A stretch of 64,000 nt of DNA, from positions 30,161 through 94,160 of the forward strand of contig JAZKBD010000030.1 of assembly GCA_040388785.1 (NCBI GenBank). Reading direction: 5' to 3'. The translations under genes were made by a program, and so were the position numbers. The stretch is from 66-474 sp040388785. Its GTDB lineage: Bacteria; Pseudomonadota; Gammaproteobacteria; Xanthomonadales; Rhodanobacteraceae. Under the pieces are notes generated by a model that did no database searches, had not been told where the DNA came from, and worked only from the letters and a program-made list of their open reading frames with translations. Positions 26,496-34,366 of this stretch are shown here, piece after piece. Numbering within the stretch: position 1 is the first letter of the stretch; each line of letters opens with the position of its first letter.

Positions 26496-28313
26496 TCAGC
26501 GGTCGGGCACGGCGTCGAACGCAACGGTCAGCCGCGTTTGCGTTCCTGAAATCGGCACGGTCCCGTGCCAGAAGTACGACGGGAACAGCACCAGCATGCC
26601 CGCTTCTGGGCGCACTGCGTGCTGCGCCGGCAATGCAGGCGTGGTGAGGATGCCGGGCTCACCGAATGTCAGCATGCCTTCGCGGTTGGCCGGATCGTCC
26701 ATGCCCTCCGGCAACGCGATGTAACACGTCGATGAAATCCAGCCGCGCGGATGCACGTGGTTGTGATGGAAGCCGTCGTTGCCCAGCCTGACCGACCAGC
26801 TTCCGTTGAACGTGTACGTGCCGCGGTTGCGGCGGCGCAGCGGGCCGGTTCCCGCACCCATCCGTGCGATGTAGTCGCGAATCGGCGCGTCGAAAGCGGC
26901 GAACAGCGCGCGGATCGCGGGATCGTCGCTGCGCGTCAGATCATTCGTGGTCTCGGTGCCGTGGCGCAGCGACTGGAACAGCAGCGGATGCCTGAACGCG
27001 TCGTGCAAACGGCCGAGTGCGTGTTGCAGTTCGTCGAGAAAATCCGCGAGGTTCGTCCACGGCGATGGCGGTTCGAGCCGATACGCAACCACCAGGCTCG
27101 GGTAATCACAAAGCTGCGCGTAACGTTCGTCATCGAGCATCCGCCACGCCGTCGTCTGCAACGCGAGCAGGTATTGATCGTCGGGTGACTCGCGCCGCAG
27201 CGTCTCGCAGGTTTGCAATGCGGAACGCGCGTCGCCGACGCCCAACATCGCCGCGACCTGGAGCGTACGCGCGGCAGAATCGTTCGACGCCGCGCGCAAC
27301 GCGCATTCAGCGCGCTCGAACGCGATGCGCGGATCGAACTCCAGCGCCGCAAGACCGGCGCGCACATGCAACGCCGGCGGCGCCTGCGGACGCTCGACGC
27401 GCGCGGCAAGACATACCCAGGCCGCACGCGCATCGCCTGCGCCTTGCAGTACCGCGGCTTTCGCGGCCCACAGCGCATCGTTGTTGGGGAACGTCTGCAA
27501 CGCTGCGTCGAGCGCCGCCGTGGCCTCGCCAGCATCGCCGCTGCGCATCCATATCAGTCGCGCGAGATCACCGTGCGCGTCGACGTGTTGCGGTTCCAGC
27601 CGTAGGCAGTCGCGCAGCGCGGTTTCGGCGCGTTCGTATTTGCCCAGCGCGATCAGGCTGCGCGCGTGCGTGTAGCGCAACGTCGTGCTGCGGGGACCGT
27701 GCTTCAGCGCGCGCCGGGCGACGCTTTCCGCTTCATCATGGCGATTCGCGGCCTGCAAGGCGGTGGCGAGCGCCTGTTCGGCCGCAAGGTTGTCCGGCGC
27801 TCGCGCGACAAGTTGCCTGCACCATTCGATGGCGTCGCCGCTGCGGCCGAGCGCGACCAGCGCGGTGACCTGCTGGACGATCAGTTCAGGCGGCACGTTG
27901 TCGCGCGCGCAGAACGGCGCGGTAATCGCAAGCGCCCGCGCCGGCTGCCTTCGATCGTTGCAGCAGCGCGCCAGCACCTCGGCCGCGTGCGGATCGGGCT
28001 GTTTGGCGGTGGCCGCCCGTTCCAGGAATGTCTCTGCTTCAGCGTAACGGCCGCTGCCCAGCAGCAATTCGCCGAGCGTGGTGAGGGTGGGCGTCCAATC
28101 CGGATCGCGCTCGAGGGCGCGCCGTAGGATCCGCTCCGCCTCGGCCGCATCGCCCAGCATCAGCGTGACGCCGCCGAGCAGGCGTTGCGCCTCGGCGTAA
28201 TCGGGATGCGCTTCGACGATTTCCCGAAGCGCATCGCGCGCCGCGCCGAAATCGCCGGCCTTGAGCAGGCCATTGGTGCGCTGCATCGCTTCGTGGAGGG
28301 GATTCGCGATCAC
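26496..28313 (-). CDS. TPR protein with C-terminal 2OG-Fe(II) oxygenase-like domain
   Basis: Protein of 605 aa. Residues 1 to about 390 are tandem TPR-like helices (for example AEAERILRRALERDPDW and YERAETALRDCLRLEPQH). The last 200 residues match the neighbour at 25845: GNDGFHHNHVHPRGW gives the metal His residues, and EAGMLVLFPSYFWHGTVP with RLTVAFDAVP gives the distal His and Arg. The TPR part may recruit a protein substrate, so a protein hydroxylase is possible. The start is a GTG at 28313 with no clear SD; ATG at 28286 is the alternative. It begins 12 bp after the esterase gene and may belong to the same minus-strand operon. Confidence 0.78.
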   Translation of the reverse strand: MIANPLHEAMQRTNGLLKAGDFGAARDALREIVEAHPDYAEAQRLLGGVTLMLGDAAEAERILRRALERDPDWTPTLTTLGELLLGSGRYAEAETFLERAATAKQPDPHAAEVLARCCNDRRQPARALAITAPFCARDNVPPELIVQQVTALVALGRSGDAIEWCRQLVARAPDNLAAEQALATALQAANRHDEAESVARRALKHGPRSTTLRYTHARSLIALGKYERAETALRDCLRLEPQHVDAHGDLARLIWMRSGDAGEATAALDAALQTFPNNDALWAAKAAVLQGAGDARAAWVCLAARVERPQAPPALHVRAGLAALEFDPRIAFERAECALRAASNDSAARTLQVAAMLGVGDARSALQTCETLRRESPDDQYLLALQTTAWRMLDDERYAQLCDYPSLVVAYRLEPPSPWTNLADFLDELQHALGRLHDAFRHPLLFQSLRHGTETTNDLTRSDDPAIRALFAAFDAPIRDYIARMGAGTGPLRRRNRGTYTFNGSWSVRLGNDGFHHNHVHPRGWISSTCYIALPEGMDDPANREGMLTFGEPGILTTPALPAQHAVRPEAGMLVLFPSYFWHGTVPISGTQTRLTVAFDAVPDR

Positions 28314-28325
28314 GGAACAGTCGCG

Positions 28326-29396
28326 CTAGCGCCCGAGATGTCGATCGAAGAAACGCACCATCACGGCATATGCTTCTTTCGACTCTGGCATCTCCGGATC
28401 CGAAAAGAACGAATGCCACATGCCGTCCCAGACGTGCAGCTCCGCATCGACGCCGGCGTTCGTCAGCAGCCGCTGGCTCTGGATGGCCGAGCTCATCGCG
28501 AAATCGCGGGTGCCGGTGATCAGCAGCGTGGGCGGAAACTGCTTCAGCAGTTCCGGCGAGTTCGCGGGAAACACCATGGGATCGCAGGGCTTCACGCCGC
28601 TGAAGTAGGGCAGATCGGTGTATTTCAGTGGCGCAACGGGCGGTGGTTCGCCATCGAGCACGGGTGCCACCCAGGCCGAATCGCCACTTATGTCGACGAT
28701 CGATGCGCAGTAGATGCCGATCGCGCCCGGCACCGGCAAATGTTCGTGGATGAACCAGGCCACGGCTTCGCCGGTCAGCACGCCGCCCGCCGAACAGCCG
28801 TAGGTGCCGATGTTCTTCGCGGGATAGCGCTTGAGCAGCGCGCGGTACACCGCGGCGACGTCTTCGCTGGCGGCCGGAAACACGTGCTCCGGGCCTTGCC
28901 GGTAATCCACGGTGATGACTTCGATGCCGCCGACGCTCGCGACCGGGATCGATTCGACCAGTCCGCCGGCGCCCGCGCCCCACAGGAATGCGCCGCCGTG
29001 CAGGTTGATCAGGACGCGATGCTGCTGCGCCGGCGCGATGCCTTGTTTCGGCGTGACCACCTGCGTCGGCACGCCGCCGATGTCGCGCTGCTCGATCGTC
29101 ACCGGATACATGCGCTCCATCAATGCGGCGCGCGTGGTATTGATCTTGTCGTAGTACGCGCGGCTCGCGGCGACGGGACCGTTCAAGGGCGGCGCGTTGC
29201 GGCCCTCATCGAGCATGCGCCGGAACAGTTTGCGCGACTCGGGTGACGCGTAGCTGGAAAACGGAACCGTGAAAGCCGGTGCGTGCACGGTCTCTTGCGC
29301 GTCGACGTGCGTCGATGCCGCCATGGCCGGCGCCCACGCCAGCGCGCTGACGAGTGCGGCGATCCACCAGCGGGCGTTGCGGGATAGCGGGTTCAT
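28326..29396 (-). CDS. Exported HSL-type alpha/beta-hydrolase (esterase)
   Basis: Protein of 356 aa with an N-terminal signal peptide (WWIAALVSALAWAPAMAAS). Hormone-sensitive-lipase family marks are the oxyanion motif LHGGAFLWG, nucleophile elbow YGCSAGGVL, Asp in LLITGTRDF and His in DGMWHSFF. The ATG overlaps the stop of the upstream GH65-like gene (ATGA), and GGGAG lies upstream, so the two are coupled. In this sugar locus it may remove acyl groups from a glucoside before it is hydrolysed. That role is inferred from position. Confidence 0.85.
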   Translation of the reverse strand: MNPLSRNARWWIAALVSALAWAPAMAASTHVDAQETVHAPAFTVPFSSYASPESRKLFRRMLDEGRNAPPLNGPVAASRAYYDKINTTRAALMERMYPVTIEQRDIGGVPTQVVTPKQGIAPAQQHRVLINLHGGAFLWGAGAGGLVESIPVASVGGIEVITVDYRQGPEHVFPAASEDVAAVYRALLKRYPAKNIGTYGCSAGGVLTGEAVAWFIHEHLPVPGAIGIYCASIVDISGDSAWVAPVLDGEPPPVAPLKYTDLPYFSGVKPCDPMVFPANSPELLKQFPPTLLITGTRDFAMSSAIQSQRLLTNAGVDAELHVWDGMWHSFFSDPEMPESKEAYAVMVRFFDRHLGR

Positions 29397-31681
29397 GGCG
29401 TGTCTCCCTTTGAAGTGGGCCTTCGTTGCAACCGCGGCTTGCCACTTTGGTCACGATCGATGGTGATGTCGAAACGCCTTCCGCGAAACGTGACATTGGT
29501 CAGCGTAAGCGATTTCCATCCGAACGGCAGGATGGGCGGGTATGCCGCAACCAGCCCGGCATCCTCGATGCGCAATCCGGTGAGGCCGTAAACCAGGCTT
29601 TGCACGAAGCCCGCCGAACCGGTGAGAAACCAACCGGTGTTGTTGTCCGGCGTTTCGGTGCGCACGTTGAACGGCGGCTTCATCATCTCTTTGCTGATGT
29701 TGTCCGCGAGCCAGCGCGTCGCACCCGCCGTATCGCCCGTTGTCGCAGCGGCGATGGTGAGCGGCGCGAGCCCCATCGAGGTCGAAGTCGCGCCGGGTTG
29801 TTCCAGTGGCGCGGCGGCGATCCGGTAGTCGTTGCGCCGCGTGGCGGCGTCCATTTCAACGTTCAACGAAGGAAACATCAGAAAGGCCAGATCGTTGTCG
29901 TCGGGATCGTGCAACGGCGTGCCCGGACCGAAATCGAGATGATGCCGGCCTGCAGTTGAAAACGGAATGTCGAGTTTGCCGGCGATTTGCGTCCAGCGCG
30001 GATCGGGTTGCACGCCGACCGTCTTGGCCGCGGCGGTGGCGATCCGCAGCGCCTTCGCTGCCGACGCATTGGTGAACGTGTCGTCATTGACGTGCGGATA
30101 AGGCTCCATCAGCGACACGACGTCGCGGATTTCGTAGCGATCCGTCGCCGGATCGTAGGTCGCGCGACTGGCCCAGAACGCCGCGATATCGCGGATCACC
30201 GGCCAGCCGTGCTTGCGCAACCAGTCGAGATCGTGCGTCGCCAGCCAGTATTGCCATTGTGCGATCGCGACGTCGGCGTTGACGTGGATTTCGCCGACGC
30301 TCAAGCGGTGCGCGGCAAACAGGATCTGCTCGCTGCCGTCGTCCGGATCGGCTTCCCACGGATATTTGGCGCCGGCAAAGCCCGCATCGCGCGCCCGCTG
30401 CTGCGCAGCCGGCAACGTGCGGTCGCGGAACAGCACGATCGAGCGCGCCCGTTGCGAGTGCAACAGCAACAGTGCCGGGAAAATCCAGCTGTCGCTGTCC
30501 CAGAACACATGGCCGACGTAACCCGTGGTCAGTGCGCACGCACCCACCCCCCACGCCACATCCGGCGGCGCGTTGCTGAGCAGGTAGTAAAGATCGGAAT
30601 GCACCGCGAGCTGCGCCTGCGGGTCGCCCTCGATGCGGATGTCCGACCGCCACAGCTTGGCCCACGCCATGCGCTGCGCATCGAGCATTGCGTCAAAGCC
30701 GCGGGCGCGCGTGGATTCGGCCAGCGCGAGATCGGCTTTCGCGTCGCCGCCCCAACCTTCGCGTGACACCGCGACGTATTTGGTGAAGGCGTAAGTCTTG
30801 CTCTTTTGCACAGCCACGCGCAGGTCGAGCGACAGGCGATTGTCGGTTCGATCCAGCTTGGTTTCGACGGGACGAACACCGTCCGGCAACTGTATGGCAA
30901 CGGCCTCGCCCATGCGCTTGCCGTGGGTCGCCTGCCCATCGACGCGCAACGTCAATCCTGTTGCATCGCCTTCGGCATCCAGGATTCGCGTGTCACCGTG
31001 GTACCAGATCGCCGCGCGGTCGGCCGTGGCCGGCGGCGCCGGCGCCAGTGAAAGGCCGTGCGCGTGCAGCGCCTGCCGGAACCGGTCTCCCGTGAGGCCG
31101 GTGTCGCCCGGCAGCTTCGCCAGCGGCAGGCGCGGCTGCGACGGCGCCCACAACACCAGCGGAAACGAGAGTTCGACGGTGCCGTCGAATTCCGGCGTGA
31201 TCGTGAAGCGAACCGCGGCAAGATGCGGCGAGGCTTCGCTGACGAAGCTGACGACTTCGACGCGCGTCACCTTGCCTTGATCGACGTAGCGATAGCGTGT
31301 CCTCAGTATGGCCTCATGCAGGTTCAGGACCTGGCGGTAATCCTGGAACACCGCCGCTTCCAGCGGCGCCAGGTTCAACCATGCACTCGTCGAGCCCGCG
31401 CGATAGTCGATGCCGCTCCAGCCCGGAATCGCGGCAGGACGTGCGATGTCGTCCTTGCCGTAATCCATGAACGCGATGAGGTACGACAGGTTGCTTTCGG
31501 TTCCGCGTGGCGAAGTGAAGGTCGAGACGTAGCCGTTCGCGAGTTGGCCCGGGAAATAGGTTTCGAAATTCTTTGCGGTCGCGGTGAGCAGAAAGCTCGA
31601 ATCCGTGGCAGCGCCGGCGATCGGCGCGATGCATACGAGCGTCAACAACAGGAAGCTGAGTTTCGCCCGAAGACTGTTCAT
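29393..31681 (-). CDS. Exported GH65 (acid trehalase-like) glycoside hydrolase, paralogue A
   Basis: Protein of 762 aa with a signal peptide (LSFLLLTLVCIAPIAGA). It has the N-terminal sandwich and (alpha/alpha)6 barrel of GH65 acid-trehalase/PGGHG-type enzymes: VFWDSDSWIFPALLLLHS, KYPWEADPDDG and EIHVNADVAIAQWQYW. The catalytic-acid segment reads SLMEPYPHVNDDTFTN, so the Glu is kept (about E526) but the usual PDE around it is changed. It should hydrolyse an alpha-glucosyl disaccharide such as trehalose in the periplasm. Paralogue of the gene at 31981. ATG at 31681 fits the signal peptide; no strong SD. Confidence 0.82.
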   Translation of the reverse strand: MNSLRAKLSFLLLTLVCIAPIAGAATDSSFLLTATAKNFETYFPGQLANGYVSTFTSPRGTESNLSYLIAFMDYGKDDIARPAAIPGWSGIDYRAGSTSAWLNLAPLEAAVFQDYRQVLNLHEAILRTRYRYVDQGKVTRVEVVSFVSEASPHLAAVRFTITPEFDGTVELSFPLVLWAPSQPRLPLAKLPGDTGLTGDRFRQALHAHGLSLAPAPPATADRAAIWYHGDTRILDAEGDATGLTLRVDGQATHGKRMGEAVAIQLPDGVRPVETKLDRTDNRLSLDLRVAVQKSKTYAFTKYVAVSREGWGGDAKADLALAESTRARGFDAMLDAQRMAWAKLWRSDIRIEGDPQAQLAVHSDLYYLLSNAPPDVAWGVGACALTTGYVGHVFWDSDSWIFPALLLLHSQRARSIVLFRDRTLPAAQQRARDAGFAGAKYPWEADPDDGSEQILFAAHRLSVGEIHVNADVAIAQWQYWLATHDLDWLRKHGWPVIRDIAAFWASRATYDPATDRYEIRDVVSLMEPYPHVNDDTFTNASAAKALRIATAAAKTVGVQPDPRWTQIAGKLDIPFSTAGRHHLDFGPGTPLHDPDDNDLAFLMFPSLNVEMDAATRRNDYRIAAAPLEQPGATSTSMGLAPLTIAAATTGDTAGATRWLADNISKEMMKPPFNVRTETPDNNTGWFLTGSAGFVQSLVYGLTGLRIEDAGLVAAYPPILPFGWKSLTLTNVTFRGRRFDITIDRDQSGKPRLQRRPTSKGDTP

Positions 31682-31715
31682 GTGAGGTTGCGGCTCGCAC
31701 TCCAGATTTCTCCTG

Positions 31716-31957
31716 TCGTCATTCCCGCGAAAGCGGGACTGCGCAGGCAGGATGCCGAAGCGAACATCGGCGAAGCCGATGGCCCGAAGGGCGCGCCGCA
31801 GGAGCGGCGCGTAATCCAGTGTCTTTCTCGTCAGAGCAAAGTCACTGGGTCGACTCGCGCCATCCATGGCGCTCGTTCTTCGGCCGCCTTCAGCGTTCGC
31901 GTTTTGCAATCCTGCAAACGCAGTCGGATCGCCGCTTCGCGGCGTCCGGAATGACGA
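31716..31957. repeat. MITE-like intergenic repeat with nested inverted repeats
   Basis: The element is bounded by a 10-bp inverted repeat TCGTCATTCC (31716-31725) and GGAATGACGA (31948-31957). The left edge has the hairpin CCCGCGAAAGCGGG (31724-31737), and near the middle ATCCAGTG (31814-31821) pairs with CACTGGGT (31843-31850). GTCATTCCCGCGAAAGCGGGA-type ends are common in dispersed non-coding repeats of Xanthomonadales-like genomes. It sits between the two GH65-like paralogues. Only one copy is in this window. Confidence 0.6.
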
Positions 31958-31980
31958 TGGATATCTTTTCGAAATGATCT

Positions 31981-34239
31981 CTATCGAACCGCTGCAGGTT
32001 TGCGCGTCAGCATGACCTTGCCGTCGGCGCCGCGGTTCACCGTGATGTCGTAGTGCTTGCCGCGGAACGTGATGTCCCTCAGCGTCACCGATTTCCAGTC
32101 CGGCGGCAGGATCGGCGCGTACTCCGCGTCGAGACCCTTGTCATTGATGCGCAGACCGCTCAAGCCGTAGATGAAACTCTGCACGAAACCCGCCGACGTC
32201 GCGAGGATGTAGCCGTTGTTGTTGTCCACGGTTTCGCTGCGGACATTGAACGGCGGCTTCAAATAACCGACCAGGTTGCGGTGGATCCAGTCGCCCACGG
32301 CTTTCGCTTCGCCCAGTTCGGCCGCGCCCACGGTGAGCATCACCATCAGCATCTCGTTGGGGCTGTCGCCGTGACTTTTGAGCGCCTGCAACTGGTAGGC
32401 AAAATCGTTGCGGCGCACCGCGAGCGACATCGGCATATCGAGATTCGGATACATCAGCCACGCCAGCGTGGAGCCGAACCAGGTGATCTTGTCGTGCGGC
32501 ACCGACGGATCGAAATCGTAATGACGCTGGGCCTTCTGATCGAACGGGATGTACATCTTCGCCGCAATCTCCGCCCACGCCGGATCAGCCTTCGCGCCCA
32601 CCAGCGCGGCGGCCTTCGTCGCGATCTCCAGCGCCTTGCGCGCCGCGGCGTTGGTGAAGGTGTCGTTGGGCACGTCGTCGTAGGCTTCGTCGGGCGAAGT
32701 GACGTGCAGGATTTCATAGCGGTCGTCCGCCTTGTCGTACGTGACGCGACTTTTCCAGAACGTCGCGATGCCTTCGATGACCGGCCAGCCGTACCGCTTC
32801 AGCCATGCGCGATCGTCGGTCGCGAGCCAGTACTGCCATTGCGCGATCGCGATGTCGGCGTTGACGTGGATTTCGCGATAGACGCCATAGGCGAAATGCG
32901 GCGTCACGTCGATGCCTTTCTGCGGATCCGATTCCCACGGATACATCAGCCCTTTCGCACCGTACTGCGCGGCGCGTTCACGCGCGCCCTGCATGGTGCG
33001 GTTTCGAAACATCACGATCGACTTCGCGCGTTCCGGATGCAGCAGCAACAGCGCCGGAAATACCCACGAATCGGAATCCCAGAACACGTGGCCGGCGTAA
33101 TTCGGTGTCAGCGCGCAGGCACCCATCGCCCATGCAGTGTTCGCAGTGCTGTTGGAGAGGATGTAGTAAAGGTCGGAATGCAGCGCGCGCTGTACCGCTT
33201 CGTCGTGGTCCACCACGATGTCGGCTTTCCACAAGTCATGCCACGCGGTGACATGGCGCGCGAGCAGCGTGTCGAAGCCGGTGCTGCGCGCCTGCGTCGC
33301 CAGCGCAAGGTCGGCCTGCGCGTCGCCGCCCCAATCCTGCCGCGAGGCAGCGATGTACTTGGTGAAGCTGTAGCTTTGCCCTTTGCGCACACGGGCGACG
33401 ATGTCCAGCGACAGCTTGTCGGAGGTTTTCTCCAGCTTCACGCTTTCGACTTTCAAACCGCGCGGCAACTCGATCGCCGCCGCCTCGGCCATCTTCAAAC
33501 CATTCACGGCCTGTCCGTCGAGCCACAACGTCAACTGCTTCGTCTTGCCGCCATCATGGGTGACGAGCGTGGTGCCCGGATACCACACGGGCGCGCGGTC
33601 GGGCGTGGGTACCGGCTTGTCGTTTAAATTTTGGCCGCTCGCGATCACCGCGTCGATCATCTGGTCGCCGGTCATGCTGTCGATCGGGAAACGCGGCTGG
33701 TGGCCTGTCCACAGACGGAACGGAAACCGGAGCTGCACCTTCCCGTCGAACTGCGGCGTGATCGAAATACGCGTGGCCGCGAGATGCGGATCGGCCTGGC
33801 TGACGAACGTCGTCACCTCGACGTCGGTGGGATTCTTGACGTACCGGAAGCGGTAGCGCGTGGTCAGCGTTCCATCGTGCATGTTCAGCGTCTGCGAATA
33901 ACCGGAGAAGATTTCCGGATCGAGACGCGTCATGTTCATCCAGCCCGTGCCGGGGTTGTAGTCGATCTCGCTCCAGCCGGGGATCGCGGCGGGGCGCGAA
34001 ATGTCATCTTTCGTGTAATCCATGAGGGCGACCATGTAGGCGCGGTCGGGCTCGGTGCCGCGCACCGAAGTCATGGTCGAGAAGTAACCGTTGGCGAGGT
34101 AGGACGGAAAGTACGCGTCGAAATCCTTGGCCGTCGCGGCCAGCAGGAACCCCGGATCGGTGGCGGGTGCTTGCGCCAGCGCCCCCGCGGCGGGCACGAG
34201 CACTAGGGAACAGAAAAACAGCAGCGCGCGGAATCTCAT
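31981..34239 (-). CDS. Exported GH65 (acid trehalase-like) glycoside hydrolase, paralogue B
   Basis: Protein of 752 aa with a signal peptide (LLFFCSLVLVPAAGALA). GH65 features are VFWDSDSWVFPALLLLHP, MYPWESDPQKG, EIHVNADIAIAQWQYW and the catalytic segment TSPDEAYDDVPNDTFTN, whose Glu (about E518) matches the general acid of PGGHG-type enzymes. It should cleave an alpha-glucoside, most likely trehalose or a related sugar. The ATG at 34239 has GGAG 8 nt upstream. It lies between the TonB-dependent receptor and paralogue A on the same strand, so the three probably form one operon. Confidence 0.85.
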   Translation of the reverse strand: MRFRALLFFCSLVLVPAAGALAQAPATDPGFLLAATAKDFDAYFPSYLANGYFSTMTSVRGTEPDRAYMVALMDYTKDDISRPAAIPGWSEIDYNPGTGWMNMTRLDPEIFSGYSQTLNMHDGTLTTRYRFRYVKNPTDVEVTTFVSQADPHLAATRISITPQFDGKVQLRFPFRLWTGHQPRFPIDSMTGDQMIDAVIASGQNLNDKPVPTPDRAPVWYPGTTLVTHDGGKTKQLTLWLDGQAVNGLKMAEAAAIELPRGLKVESVKLEKTSDKLSLDIVARVRKGQSYSFTKYIAASRQDWGGDAQADLALATQARSTGFDTLLARHVTAWHDLWKADIVVDHDEAVQRALHSDLYYILSNSTANTAWAMGACALTPNYAGHVFWDSDSWVFPALLLLHPERAKSIVMFRNRTMQGARERAAQYGAKGLMYPWESDPQKGIDVTPHFAYGVYREIHVNADIAIAQWQYWLATDDRAWLKRYGWPVIEGIATFWKSRVTYDKADDRYEILHVTSPDEAYDDVPNDTFTNAAARKALEIATKAAALVGAKADPAWAEIAAKMYIPFDQKAQRHYDFDPSVPHDKITWFGSTLAWLMYPNLDMPMSLAVRRNDFAYQLQALKSHGDSPNEMLMVMLTVGAAELGEAKAVGDWIHRNLVGYLKPPFNVRSETVDNNNGYILATSAGFVQSFIYGLSGLRINDKGLDAEYAPILPPDWKSVTLRDITFRGKHYDITVNRGADGKVMLTRKPAAVR

Positions 34240-34311
34240 GTCAAGCTCCGGATCGATGCGTCGCCTGCAGGAGCGACGCGACGGCGAATCCGCGGCGGGC
34301 ACGGACGCCAC

Positions 34312-34343
34312 GAACCGGATCGGCGTCGCGCACGATCCGGTTC
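34312..34343. repeat. Stem-loop between receptor and GH65 genes
   Basis: Perfect 11-bp inverted repeat GAACCGGATCG (34312-34322) and CGATCCGGTTC (34333-34343) with a 10-nt loop. It follows the stop of the TonB-dependent receptor gene and precedes the GH65 gene on the minus strand. There is no T run, so it is more likely an mRNA-stabilising or processing stem than a terminator. It may uncouple receptor and enzyme expression. Confidence 0.55.
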
Positions 34344-34366
34344 AGGCGTGGGACGAAGCCGGTGCT

